The notes under the pieces: model-generated
The model's database searches: none
Seen by the model: the letters and a program-made list of their open reading frames with translations, nothing else
What the model was told of the DNA's origin: nothing
DNA from: Druceiella hillmani
Taxonomy: Eukaryota > Arthropoda > Insecta > Lepidoptera > Hepialidae
Assembly: GCA_039881145.1 (NCBI GenBank)
Contig: JAYKKI010000095.1
Span: forward strand, 1,777,001 to 1,841,000
Direction of reading: 5' to 3'
DNA: 64,000 bases
Made by a program: the position numbers and the translations under genes
Shown: in pieces, positions 46,960-58,139 of the stretch
Layout: each line of letters begins with the position of its first letter
How positions within the stretch are numbered: the stretch's first letter is position 1

Positions 46960-47420
46960 TGCCGTGATCGAGTTTAGATGATGCAAATACATTGGATTCT
47001 TGTCATAATGATGTACTATTATTGACTTAATTCCTTTGTGCCTTAAAACAAATGTGAAAAATGTGTCCCAATAACGTTACGCATAATCGTTCAGGGAGAG
47101 AACATGCGCCGCCACGTGGAGAGATATAAAAAATTATGGAAACGTTTTAACCCTTGTCAATTGCTCCTATTTCTTTATCATTCTTTACGCTCAACATTTA
47201 TCCATTAGACACTGTTCGAACCACTTTACAGCCTGTTAACTTCTTTAAAAGATCGGATCGACTCGTCAAGCTTGATATACTACTTCATTTTTCACTCTTC
47301 AACCAATGACTAGCAATTATTATACAAAAATATCTGGGGTTGAAAGAATTGTATTTATGAACAAGTATTATGTCACTGTCGCTTATAACAAAGGACTGTT
47401 TTTATCAAAGAAAAACATAT
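46960..47420 (+). repeat. Block H, copy 6
   Basis: ATTGACTTAATTCCTTTGTG, GAGAGAACATGCGCCGCCAC, GAAACGTTTTAACCCTTGTC, CATTTATCCATTAGACACTG. One base is missing in TTGTCAATTGCTCC, so the frame open in copies 2 and 5 is shifted. Confidence 0.8.
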
Positions 47421-48950
47421 TTCAACGTAATAGATTTTACTGCGTATTTATTGTAACAATTCATAACTTTACTTATCATTTTTCCTTTAGGGTATCGACT
47501 CCTTAACATCTTCGTGTGTAACTTTCTTTACTTTGGTACCTTGACATTCGGTTTATCTTTTCCTTTATAGGATCTCCTCTATACTTCTTTCTGTTTTCCC
47601 CTTAGATGACATATTGTGCCGTTATCATTGAAACAAACCATGGTGTAAGTAGATCTTCTCGTTTTAGGCAGGTACCAGAGTAATTTGACTGTTAAATCCA
47701 ACAAAATTTCAAATTATAAGAAACTCTCTTTAATTCTTATAAATTTTAACACTAGGAATGTGCATTATTTTTAAAAAAGAAGTAAAAATGTAGAAGTAAA
47801 AATGTAATTTCCTTTATTCAAAAACTGTTATGTTCCAAGGGGACTTCCCGCGACATCTGTACTAACGAAGATAGTTCCACACCTCTAAAATAATTTAAGT
47901 GTCTTACAAACTTATAACTTTTCCTTATACACAGGATGTGCGTTTCCTTCCTTTCGTTGTGAAAACTACCCTGTGCAAAGTCACTCTCCCCAATCCTCAA
48001 CCCTCTCGATGAGACCCTTATTTACTTATAACACTAATTACAACTAGTGCTAAAAAAAGTCCCTTAGAGAAATACTTCAAGGAAATCACACTTCAAGAAA
48101 ACCACAAAAAAATGTCGTTGTAACTAAGTGAATAAATTATAAGTAAATATGACCATATATATAGGATACATGGTCATATTTCCTGATGCTGGTAGATCTT
48201 AAATTTAATACATGAATTTTGGAATCAATCTGTTTCATGAAAAATTTTATTCAATAAATCAGGTATTCACTGCTATAGACCAAAAAAAATAAATAAATTC
48301 CGAAAAATATTAGTTTTGGTTTGGAAAAAGAAAATTTCACCTCGAAATTGACAATAATTGCGAAAAATTAATCGTCATTAAATGTCATACTGACAGTATT
48401 TTATTATTAAATTGCGTATTTTTTTTCAAAATATAAGAAAAAATACATTAGGTCTTCTTCTCAGTCGAAGTATAGGAAATATTTGAGATAAACCTTTGTC
48501 GAATGAAAGACAACCCTATCCAAAATCTAAGATTGGGATTACTGTAGTCTCAGTACGAGAAATGTCTCTGGACCAATTCCTAATTTCTAATAAAACATGG
48601 AATTAATATAGGTATTTAATTTATTTCAACAAATTAGTTCATAGATTATGTTTAAAAATCTTATTAACTTTGAAGTAAGTTAAACAATGACTAATACAAA
48701 AGCTGGGGCGTAAAAGTAAATATAAAAATATTAACAGACTTACATGATTTTCCGTTTTTTGCAATTTTAAATATTAATCCCATTAGGTCCTATTCATTTT
48801 CATATAATAAGAAGGTTAAGTGAACATTTACATATTATTAGCAAATTTTAGCGAGACTAAATGTATTGCCGAGTAGAATCGTAATACTTTAATTGGGAAA
48901 AAATATATTTCATAAATACATTATGTAGAACAAGTTTTAAGTCAAATTAC
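47421..48950 (+). repeat. H-I link and partial block I, copy 4
   Basis: From 48,230 it parallels 45,790-46,400: TTTATTCAATAAATCAGGTATT, GTCTCTGGACCAATTCCTAA, TTTATTTCAACAAATTAGTT. The early part of I (GACACATCAGG region) is absent. An inverted repeat AAATATGACCAT / ATGGTCATATTT (48,145-48,181) lies at the resulting junction. Confidence 0.7.
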
Positions 48951-49194
48951 GTGGCCGAACAAGTTAAATAATTGACTGATATTATAATACGGAATGTATG
49001 AATACAATTTTGAATGTCTACATATTACTTTGAGTGTATTAACTTTACACTAATATTATGAAGAGAATAACATGATGATTATAATATAAATTTATGAAAT
49101 AAAGACGTAAAATAAAGGTAATCCTCCCTTAATAATTAAAGCACTATTGATATATACTATAATATATTAATTGCAGTAAAAATAAAATTTTATT

Positions 49195-49480
49195 TCAGAG
49201 TTATTTTCAAACACTCACTCTTGCTATTTTCACAAGCAAAAATTTCCTTCTAAGGGATATGACTTATTTATAGTTTATTCTTCGTCATTAATATTTATTG
49301 TCAAAACTCATTTTCCTTTCTTTTCTTAAAACGTCTTTCTAAAACGTTTTGTAATTTCCTATATACTTTTTAACATTCATGGTTATTTCAATTTCACGCT
49401 TATTATGAACATTCATATCATAGTGCTACTTACATATTACTTGTATTCGGTATTCATTTGACCATATAATAGAGTCAGTT
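49195..49480 (+). repeat. Block J, copy 2
   Basis: CTAAAACGTTTTGTAATTTC at 49,332, CATAGTGCTACTTACATATTACTTGT. Partner of 31,080. Confidence 0.75.
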
Positions 49481-50814
49481 ATCATTCATTGTACATTATA
49501 TAGATCAACTTCGATATTATTACTCCATAATAACCCACAACTTAACCGTATTACCATGACTTCACTTCAACATAGTGTAAAAAAAAAATTAATATTTTAT
49601 AAAACGCGTTGTTTTAATATCTATATAAAATTTTCATTTACTTAATATTTATTTAAGAAAGAAAATCATTTGTTCTTGAAAAATGCGGCCCACCCTTTTA
49701 CACTCAATAACAAACAGAGCTTACATTAAAATCCGTACTGAGTAGACAGAAAAAACAAGTTCGATAATTATTTCTCGCTTCTTACTGCGGTATTTTGTAA
49801 AAGCATGTTTTTTTAATTGTTTAAAATTATTATTGTAGTTTTACTTTTTGTGTCTCTCCTTTTCATATTTTTTTTTAATTTCAGGAAGTTGTTTTATTGT
49901 CATCAGTTCTTGATACATGTGCAACATTTTAGATAATTCGGTTGTCTGGAAATGGATGAAAATTTAATTGAAAAATTTAATTATTCTTTGTTTCAAGACT
50001 AAAAGTTTTTTTTTATTTTATAAAAGTATTATCATCAAAACTACACACAACTATCAAGTTTCATAATGATACGACAATTAGAAGTGCATGAAATTTAATT
50101 TCGCAAATTTCGTTATATAGTTGGTCAAACATACAAATCGATCTAATAAAATCATGTTAGCAACTCTATTTCTAATTTAAGAAGACTTTAAATTCTAATA
50201 TTTTAACATCAATCTAGTAATTATATTAAGCTTCAAGTTTGGGAGATCCCGTGTTGCATTTCAAATGGTACGAATAGAGAAAAAAGTGAAATGTGTCTAG
50301 TGATCCTCTTAGTATGAATATTTATCTCTAACGACTACGTTAAATAGAGATAACCCTCTTACTGCTTATTTTGACTGTGGTGAGATGCAGTTAATTAATG
50401 GGTTTACTTTAACCGAGGCAAGATGCATGTACAAAGTCTTGTGAATAAAATATTTGAGGTATAGTTTTTAATATAATTCCTTAAAATTATTTCGATATTT
50501 GATTTGATGATAAGCAGTAGATGGTTACTTCAGTGAGAATTTTTTCTGAACAAAATATATAATTATGTGTATTTCATTCGACCCGCTATAATGATACAGA
50601 CTTCTACTTTGAATACTTTCCTATTTATAAATCAACTATAACTTTAATAGTTGATTTGCTTAACTACGTACCAGGAGCGATATCGCATTTTAATCTCTCT
50701 TACTCTCCACTATTAATAGTGAACATTTTATAGTGAATAATGAATTTCTTCAAAATTAACGCCAAATATATTCAACTCTTTTACTGTCCTAATCGTAGCT
50801 CCCTTAGTGTTTGA
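49481..50814. other. AT-rich interval with no gene seen
   Basis: Between block J and the gypsy fossil. AACCCTTTTACACTCAATAA-type AT-rich sequence only; no recognisable frame. Confidence 0.4.
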
Positions 50815-50818
50815 CACT

Positions 50819-50893
50819 TTTTACTTGATATTTGATGGGAATATTGAAACAAAAAGTAATTGCGTTTCTCTGTGAAAACAAAATTTTGTAACT
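50819..50893 (-). repeat. LTR-like direct repeat, copy 2 (3' side)
   Basis: TTACTTGATATTTGATGGGA and TTTCTCTGTGAAAACAAAA match 53,664-53,735 in the same orientation with about 80% identity over ~72 bp. It adjoins truncated integrase directly, so an internal deletion ended at or within the LTR. Confidence 0.65.
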
Positions 50894-51240
50894 TTGTGGG
50901 ACATTGTTAATATGTTTAATAAAATCATTGTAGTTTTGATTTCTCGATGTCAAAATATAAGCATACCTAGTAAAATGATCAACCAGAAGATGAAGGTACT
51001 TTTTTGTTAACCGTGATCCCCCGAAGCCTCCAATGAGGTCAATTGATACAATTTCAGATGGACGTCTTGCTGGACCTATTTTGACTTTCTCCGTAATTTG
51101 TTTTTTATACAAAGTTTCACGTTCATCACAAATTTATTTAATGCATTGATATTCTTTGCTGCGTACAATGGGGTTATTTTATTTTTCATCTGTGTTGTCC
51201 CAAGGTGGCATTAAATAATGTGGGCGTTTTTATTAGTCTT
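50894..51240 (-). pseudogene. Integrase fragment (zinc-binding end and start of the catalytic core)
   Basis: The minus frame from 51,112 reads GPARRPSEIVSIDLIGGF, then LVDHFTRYAYILTSRNQN. These are the typical start of a gypsy integrase core: the first catalytic Asp in the IDLIG position and the D-H-FTRYA block. About 60 residues later the sequence runs into the LTR-like repeat, so the second Asp and the Glu are lost. Upstream (51,120-51,240), degenerate remains of the His/Cys zinc domain can be picked out near CDERET but in a broken frame. The role in an intact element is insertion of cDNA into the genome. Confidence 0.85.
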
Positions 51241-51479
51241 GCTAACTTCTTCTGATAATATGAAATTTTCCATCTTTTATTCTTTTTGTAGTAAATTTCA
51301 TCTGCCAATGCAAGTTTGTTTTTGCCATTTTGTAGATCTTGATTTATGTTTTGGTCACTTTTTATATCGTCTAAGTTTATTGTCTTTACTATTTCCAAAA
51401 GTTTATTTACATTATCCTTATGATCTAGAACAGGATTTCTGCTTAAACATTCTGCTTCTTGATTTGATTTTCATTAGTT

Positions 51480-51605
51480 ATATTTACTTTCAAAATTAAA
51501 TTGGGATAAAAAATATGTTAAGTCACCGAGTTCTTTATCAGTTGTAGCCTTAATGTTGACATGTTCTAATGGTTTATGATCTGAGTATACTGTAAATTCT
51601 TTTTG
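51480..51605 (-). pseudogene. RNase H remnant
   Basis: The minus strand reads FTVYSDHKPLEHVNIK. The YSDHKPLE motif is the Ty3/gypsy RNase H block with its catalytic Asp. It is followed by degraded sequence that includes QEAECLSRNPV, the usual tail before integrase. Most of the domain is deleted: only about 40 codons separate it from RT. Confidence 0.8.
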
Positions 51606-52130
51606 AATAATGATTTGAAAAAATAAATTTGGAAAAAATTTGTCTAAATCACTCTGTAGGTATTGCCTCTAGTAATCTTGATAGGTGTAGAATATGTTCC
51701 TCAAAAGTTTTCAAAAAATTTAAGATGTCTATAAAATTTACTGCAAAACTAAAGAGTTTGTATTTTCTTACAATGTTCCTTAATATCTTTTGGATGATGG
51801 CTGGAGTAGTTTTTAATCCAACGGAGCACGTCCACTGAAAATGCCCTTCTTGTGTAACAAATGCAGTTTTGTGTCTATCTTGAATTTTCAAAGGAATTTA
51901 CCAAAATGCTGAATTTACATCAAAAGTAAAAAAATATTTATAATTTACAGTTTTTATTATTAAATCTTCAATCAATGGAATTGGTTTTGACTGAGGAACT
52001 ACAGTTTTGTTCAATTCTCTGAAATCTATACAAAACTTTGTTTTTCTTTCATCTTCTTTTTTAAATGCTAGAGTAAAGCAGCAAAACGGCTATAAGATGC
52101 TCCAATCATAGTTTCCTCTAGTAGTTTTGA
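51606..52130 (-). pseudogene. Reverse transcriptase fragment
   Basis: Recognisable RT blocks on the minus strand: FCIDFRELNK (about 52,007-52,040), SKPIPLIEDLI, TFDVNSAFWQIPL-like (about 51,900-51,945; one stop within), TAFVTQEGHFQWTC and SVGLKTTPAIIQK. The catalytic box, expected as YIDDIL, reads FIDILNF at 51,721-51,750: the second Asp codon is deleted, so polymerase activity is impossible. The longest frame is 80 codons (51,891-51,649). Frameshifts separate the palm blocks from the following TFEEHILHLSRL helix. Confidence 0.9.
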
Positions 52131-52336
52131 TATTTGATTTTATATTTCTCTTCTATATTCAGCTGAGTCTGATCTATATGGACGTTTGGAACAGTATTTA
52201 TACACCATCAAGTCAATGTGAGCTTCTTACAGTAATCTTGTACAGTACTGACGTGCTTTGCATTTTTCTTGTTTGCATTTTTCTCTCAACTTATTAATTT
52301 CTGATTGTTGATATAAACCTAGGTGGTTACCAACAT

Positions 52337-52860
52337 TTAAAATTCATCCGAATTTATATTTTCATTGAAATTTATTTCACATTTGTTTATGGGTTTAATC
52401 TCTTGATATAATATCTCAGAGTTTGAAAAAAATCCTTCTTCATTTTTGTCACCTAGTACATCAGGAATTTTGACATTGGCTATATTCGTAATATCATGTT
52501 CCGAGTAATTATTGTCTTTCACGTCCTTTTTATTTGAGATTAACTTCTTTTCTTTTTGATTGCCACATTGTATCTTTAATTTTTCATTTTGCATTCATTT
52601 AAAATTTTTTATGCAATCCAAACCTATTCGAAAATTGGAATTAAAATGTTTATTATTTATTACAAAAATATCCATAATTCTTTCAATATTGTATATTTTT
52701 ATTTTTAGTGTTACCATAATTTTGTTTTCTTCTCACCTATAATAGTCTTCAGTTTTACCACTAGTATATTACTTGTATTTTCTTTTGATTGTATCTTTAA
52801 CAATTTAGCATTAATTAATGACACATTTGAACTATAAATTCAAATAACTTTTAAAGTGTC
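52337..52860 (-). pseudogene. Retroviral-type protease and PR-RT linker remnant
   Basis: The minus strand reads SSNVSLINAKLLKIQ, followed by IMDIFVINN and FRIGLDCIKNF, the flap-to-helix pattern of a gypsy aspartic protease. The active-site DTG expected just before SNVSL (about 52,832-52,842) has become a stop followed by IYS, so the catalytic Asp is gone. An 85-codon Lys/Asn-rich frame (52,594-52,337) is the linker to RT. Confidence 0.7.
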
Positions 52861-52899
52861 ATTTAATAGTAACTTTACTTTTATTAATGGTGGTACCCA

Positions 52900-53645
52900 T
52901 AGTTTTCCAGATTCTTCTCATTCAATTCACTTTCTAATTCTAAGTCATTTACAGTTTTTAAAACTGCTTTTTGATTTTTGCCTCTAAACCAGGAATTCTT
53001 CTCTTGGTGGCAACGTTTCCCTTTTTTCTCATTGACACAAATTTAGCATGATTGTTTTTTCTTAATTTTTTTGGGTTTAATACCAAACAAGATGTTCTAA
53101 TCTCTCTACTTTATTGTAGAGTTCTTCTGTTCTTTCTAAAGTTTCTCGGTCAATTTTATCAGCAACATAATTAGGTAAGCCAGGCACTATAAGGTCAATA
53201 AGTGTCCTAGTATCAATAGATTTTCTTGCTTCCAGTAATAATTTTTTTTTTTCAAAGTATATTCAAGTAACGAGCCTGTTTAATATTAATTATAATTAAA
53301 ACAGGCTTTTTAATATAAAGCAACAAGACATTATAATATAAAGAAAATAACAGAATATAACAGAAATTATAATATAAAACGAGAGTGTATCTAAAGAGGA
53401 CCATTCTTTGTCTGCAATTCTTTGTTTCATTCTGATTTCATTGTTCCAATTTAAGCAAAAAAAATGTTAAAATTTTAATTTTCTTTTTGTGTTTATTAAT
53501 TTGGAAACGTTCACACTCTTTATTAAAATCTTTAATCCACTAATAGGCATTTGAATTTCTGCCAGTAAACTTTTCAATCATGATATCTTTTGCAATTTTT
53601 CCTAAATTTTTCATCCAAATATATTTCTAATATATCAATATTTTA
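52900..53645 (-). pseudogene. gag remnant with zinc knuckle
   Basis: The minus strand contains IEKFTGRNSNAY, WIKDFNKECERF, then LLLEARKSIDTRTLIDLIVP and RETLERTEELYNKVERLEHL, blocks of arthropod gypsy gag. The C-terminal knuckle survives as CHQEKNSWFRG (about 52,985-53,020); its last Cys position reads Ser. About 110 bp of duplicated ATTATAATATAAAG-type sequence (53,273-53,390), including an AGCCTGTTT/AAACAGGCT inverted repeat, split the middle of the frame. Confidence 0.8.
53273..53307. repeat. Inverted repeat inside the gag remnant
   Basis: AGCCTGTTT and AAACAGGCT flank a mostly A/T palindromic centre. The duplicated TTATATTATAA... segments next to it disrupt the gag frame, so this arose after the element stopped being functional. 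Confidence 0.7.
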
Positions 53646-53663
53646 TAATGTTTATTTTATACC

Positions 53664-53745
53664 TTTTACTTGATACTTGATGGGAATATTGAAGCAAAGA
53701 CGGAATTGTATTTCTCTCTGAAAACAAAAGTTTTATTTTCAACAC
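53664..53745 (-). repeat. LTR-like direct repeat, copy 1 (5' side)
   Basis: TTACTTGATACTTGATGGGA with GGAATTGTATTTCTCTCTG matches the copy at 50,819. No clear primer-binding site (TGG...) was seen between it and gag, so its identity as the LTR end is inferred. Confidence 0.55.
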
Positions 53746-54329
53746 GTTTTTACAACAATTAACTAATTACATTATCTTATGAACTAAAGAGTTACCAGCA
53801 AAAACAAAGGAACAATATTTAAAGCCCTTATTTCAGGTCTATAGTAATTTTATAAATCAAAATTTCTTACTTTTTAAATACGACAATATTCCACTTACCT
53901 TTTATATTATCTAATAAGTTTTAATTCCATAATTACGCAATGTGATTAAATAATTCAAACTTATCTAAGTCTTGTCCCTTCTGTTGTATTTTTTAAATCG
54001 CTTCTTACAAAATAAACAATTGCAAGAAGCCATTTTAAAAAAAATGCAACAGGGAGCAGAGAGAAAGGGAAAGATTCAAGAAGACATAAAACAGAGGACG
54101 AGAGTCTTCTATTACGAAAAAAGACAGTTTCGTAAAATATTAAACAATTAGACAAATAATTTAATATACGTGTAACTAAAACTCTTATGTCGTGATATAA
54201 GAGTTTTAGATACTAATAGTAAACAAATCAACAGAATCAGGCAAGGGTGGTTACGTACATCCAGAATAACGGAGAGATGCCATCTTCTAAAAGCAAATTT
54301 GCAGCATAAGTAATATTAAACAATTGTAA
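53746..54329. other. AT-rich flank of the gypsy fossil
   Basis: No domain-bearing frame. AAACTCTTATGTCGTGATATAAGAGTTTTAG near 54,178 is a short inverted repeat (AAACTCTTAT / ATAAGAGTTT). Confidence 0.5.
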
Positions 54330-54554
54330 AATTGTATAATATTTTGGAGAGAAATCTCTTCTTTCCAAAAAAATTATTTTAAAAGTTATGAAATCACCCG
54401 AATTCGAGTTATAATTACTTCGATGGTCAGAACTCCAGGTTGGTGCGCCAGTCGATAATGCCATCAATAAAAAAGGTCAATTTCCTTCAGCAATATTTAA
54501 AAATGTTTGACATCAGTTATATAATTACATATATTAATTTTATATATATATGTA

Positions 54555-54594
<40 letters not shown>

Positions 54595-55080
54595 CATACA
54601 CATACATTTTCCATTATATGGTTTACTTCTAACAAATGAACAATTAATATATAAAGAGAAATCGCGTATTTTAGACATTATTTACGCTGACAGCAGACAA
54701 AATCGTCTCCTTCTGAGTGTCATAAATATATAATACTAATTATGCAATGTTGTCAATCTTGTTGCTAATTAAAGAAGGTTTCGATTACATTCACCTAACA
54801 TACACGTTCCATTCCATCGCAATGATATACACATTTCGACGAAAGTCTTTGACGTGCTAAAATATATGTAAAAGGCCAGCGAATACGCGACAACAAATTC
54901 AATACACTTACTCATACTCGGCGTCAAGGGGGAGCGAACGTCGGCAACGAACCGTCGCGATGACGACGTATTTTGAAAAATGAAAACACTTTAACCTTTT
55001 TCCTTGTCAACTTATTCATATTTTGATATCTTGCCTTTTACGGTACATTTATCGATAAGTCACTATTTGAATCTAACTTT
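54330..55080 (+). repeat. Block N, copy 2, first part with H'
   Basis: Parallels 39,330-40,110: TTATTTACGCTGACAGCAGA, CACGTTCCATTCCATCGCAA. The CpG-rich H' core at 54,915-54,972 (GAACGTCGGCAACGAACCGT) is better kept than in N copy 1. A (TA)n tract lies at 54,541-54,591. Confidence 0.75.
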
Positions 55081-55522
55081 TAACTTTGTTTAACATAATT
55101 CATTTACTTGTTTAGACAAATTTATCTATACATTACAGGTACCCTATTCGTAACAATAAGAATTAATAGCTTAAGAAAGTATAAACTCAATATTAAGGCT
55201 GAATTAAAAAGGAAGTAAGAATGACGAAGTCTTTTGACAAATTTACTTTAATTTTTCATAAATAAATCACACCCTTGTGCGACCACGATTAGGTGGTTGA
55301 ACAGCTAAATACCGCAGAAAACTGTAGAATTCCCATATAAGTCTATTTTATAAGTCTATTTTATAGCAAAAAGAGTGATGATTACGTAAGCGTAAGAAAT
55401 TTTCAGATACGAAGAATGAAAGTTTGCTGAATAATACGGAGTGTGAAATTTTTCCTTCTCATAACTTGTAGTAAGTAAAAGTAAATATAATATATATAAC
55501 TATACATAACTTGTAGATAAAT

Positions 55523-55586
55523 AAGATTTTCAAATACAGCACAGAAAAACTTTGCCCTGTTTTTCTGTGCTGTATTTGAAAATCTT
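55523..55586. repeat. Perfect 28-bp hairpin
   Basis: AAGATTTTCAAATACAGCAC... (55,523-55,550) is perfectly complementary to 55,559-55,586, with an 8-nt loop TTTGCCCT. It lies at the edge of the LINE remnant. Perfect arms in otherwise decayed DNA imply a recent origin. Confidence 0.95.
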
Positions 55587-55589
55587 CTG

Positions 55590-56045
55590 AACACGAATCT
55601 ATCTTTTCGAAATTATTTTTTGCAACATCCGCCATATTTCCACAAAACGTCAATCGCGAATCAAATCTGACTCTCATATCAACGACTTCGTCTAGACAAT
55701 GTAGTCTTGCTGACCGTATATTCGTATCCAATGAGAGTGTGTACTCGGCTGAAACCTGCCTTGCCAAAGAGATCTTATTAGAAGAAGATATTATTGTCTA
55801 CACTATCGAAAGCTTTCTGGTTGTTAAAATATACTACATCTACTTGGATTCCGAGATCAATATGGCAAGAGATATAGTCAAGGATACTCACAAGGGCCAT
55901 GACCACCAACCGCCCGACATTAAACATGCCGCTCGTCACAGATTTGACTTCCGAAACTCAAATAGGATTGCGACCAAATAATTTAATCGGTGCGGAGAAG
56001 ATAGTGATCGATCTGAAATTAGTTACGTCTAACACCGCATTGATA
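55590..56045 (-). pseudogene. LINE reverse transcriptase remnant
   Basis: The minus strand starts with FRSITIFSAPIKLFGRN, matching the RPISLLS...K-FE opening of Jockey/R1-type RT, with broken frames. It continues with GIQVDVVYFNNQKAFDSVD (55,801-55,850), the QVD-Y-DFSKAFD catalytic block in which the first catalytic Asp (in the D-F/S-K position) has become Asn. The C-terminal block LDEVVDMRVRFDSRLTF (55,645-55,695) follows. The intervening region with the FADD/YADD box is deleted. A LINE is clear; the exact clade is inferred. Confidence 0.8.
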
Positions 56046-56059
56046 TAATAAATAGATTC

Positions 56060-56500
56060 CATATATACATATAAAGTGCAGTCTGTTCAAATATTGTCAA
56101 AGAAACTCTGTGTCTAGAGCTTTTTTCAATAGTGACTTTTAAATCGTGGGCTTCAGTTTTCCTTCAAACATTCTTCACAGGGCTAATACCTCTCATCATT
56201 TTTAACGTAAAATATTGTAGCGAATGAAGAAAAAAAACCCAACCATACCCAAAATATTCTAATATAATTTAAAGTTTAAAAAAATGTTCCAATTTTATTA
56301 CGCTAGATCCTGTCACTTCACCGAAAAAAAAAGTTGTAACTACAGTTAAACCCTTTACCAAAAATTAATTATTACCGAAGAGACCAACTGACGGTGTCAA
56401 ACTATTGCTATGACTTTTTTTCCGTAATTTTCATTGGATGTATTATTTTCATCATTACTCTGCACACAAGGAACATAATTTTTGAAATAAAATTTCTTTG
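56060..56500 (+). repeat. Block N, copy 2, second part
   Basis: Resumes at GCAGTCTGTTCAAATATTGT, then TTCTTCACAGGGCTAATACC, matching 40,070-40,520. Confidence 0.7.
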
Positions 56501-57479
56501 GACGTGATGACAGTAAAATGAGAACACAAAAATGCACGAAAACAAATAAAAACGGCGCTCACTATACTTATAGCAGAATCAGCTGTCTTATATGTCGCGT
56601 GTCCAAAAAAACTATCAACATTTTACGTTAAAACAAACAAAAATGGCGCTCACTAATGCTATCAGCTATTTTGTACGTTATGTCTGTCAAAAGTAAAATT
56701 TAAATTTTTTGTAGATTTGTTTTTCTCTTTGTGATTTATTTACGAAACTAACAACATATACACTTAATTTATTTATTGTTGCGCAATGGACCCACACATT
56801 TAGTTGTCGTAAATATAATTTACAACAGAAACAACACAGCCTCATTTAACCGTGTTCGTTCTGATGTGGGCATCGCGGCTATTTTTCTTTACTTTTAATG
56901 GTTAATAGGGATCTTAACGTGGTTAATAGGGATCTTTTATTTGTCACATAGGCTGATTTAAATGATAATTGTCTCTGTTAATTTATACAAAAATTTTATG
57001 TTTATGTTATCTATTAATATTATTTGTCAATCTTTTGATTAATTTAATTATTTTAATAATACCTGAGGATTATCTGTGTTGTGTATGAAATTTAAATATT
57101 TTATATATCTTTGTTTTCAAAAATCTTTCTACAAGAGTTTTAGAATATTTTCCTCTTTCTCTCTCTCTCTCTCTCTCTTTATTTGCTCACAAATCAATGT
57201 TTAGATCGCCAAAGAAGTTTCACATCTCTCAAGTCTGTTGAATTACACGCAATCAATTTTTTTTCTTTCTTTTTGTTATTCAGAATCATGGGCCGAATCA
57301 CCCTCGTGAAAGAAAGTCGTAAGAAAAAATAAATCCTGTTTTCTGCCTGAAGAAATAAATCCTGTTTCTGATCCTGTTGCTGGATTCTACAAGCATTTCA
57401 TTGAGGTAGTAATTGTGCAAGATCGAACTCATGACTGTCCAGCAAATCCTCACTGAAAATATCAAACATTCAAAAACAC
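56501..57479. other. Unit-specific interval with local duplications and (TC)n
   Basis: The segment around CGGCGCTCACTATACTTATA (56,550) is repeated as TGGCGCTCACTAATGCTATC (56,645). GGTTAATAGGGATCTT is repeated at 56,900 and 56,920. (TC)n lies at 57,158-57,178. AAATAAATCCTGTTT occurs twice near 57,330-57,365. No gene was recognised. Confidence 0.6.
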
Positions 57480-58070
57480 TTCGTCCATGTATCAACTCGT
57501 ATTACAATATATGGATGTCTACAGTATATAATCTCAATTTATCTCATATTGGCTTTTAAGTGCACTTTTCATATGTTTGTTCTCCCATCTATCCCAAACC
57601 ATTTGTTCTCCACATTCTCATACCAATCCCGTGCTTTTGTTTTGCAGGTATTTTTATTATATTCAGTTATTTGACAACTAACCATAAGAAATAGCCAACC
57701 TTTCTCTTTCGGCTTGCTTTCCTTCCTCACAACCGTAAACCGTAGTCTCTCCCAATAATTCGCTTATATGACGTATTCTGTAATGGTTTTATTTCTGAAT
57801 ATTGTTGAACCCATATTCAACGTATTTATACATAATGTTAACCTATTTGGTATGTTGCAAAAGTGAACAACCTATAAAGAAAGTCGAACAGTTACTAATG
57901 GCAAATATTAGTCTCAAAGAAAGATATAAAAATATAAACAAACTGACCAGGTTACAATGTTTCCGTTATTAAAAATACAATGTTATAAGATCCCATGATA
58001 AGTTTCCTTTATATTATGTAGAATTATCTACTCCATTATTAAATTATTATCACATTTGTGACTGATGCAT
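57480..58070 (+). repeat. Block K, copy 3
   Basis: ATTACAATATATGGATGTCT, TTCTCATACCAATCCCGTGC, AACCTATTTGGTATGTTGCA and GTTACTAATGGCAAATATTA. Both halves are present, as in copy 1. Confidence 0.75.
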
Positions 58071-58139
58071 CATATTTCTAAATGTTCGTGTCAGATTAGA
58101 GTACATCAAAAGATATAATTTCATCACGAATAATTATAT

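Larger units (their letters stand above)
50815..53745 (-). mobile_element. Decayed Ty3/gypsy LTR retrotransposon
   Basis: Reading right to left, the minus strand carries in order an LTR-like repeat, gag, protease, reverse transcriptase, RNase H, integrase and a second copy of the LTR-like repeat. This is the gag-PR-RT-RH-IN order of Ty3/gypsy elements. The ~2.9-kb length is far below the usual 5-7 kb. Most of the RNase H and the second half of integrase are deleted, and stops and frameshifts occur throughout. No envelope-like frame was seen. It interrupts the block J to N spacing of this unit. Domain-level evidence is given in separate entries. It cannot be active. Confidence 0.9.
55081..56059 (-). 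mobile_element. Jockey-like LINE fragment and flanking insertion
   Basis: Sister block N copy 1 is continuous (40,110 joins straight to the CTGTTCA segment), so about 980 bp were inserted here. The coding remnant is 55,590-56,045. The rest includes short duplications such as TAAGTCTATTTTA twice near 55,338 and CATAACTTGTAG twice near 55,460-55,505. Confidence 0.7.
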
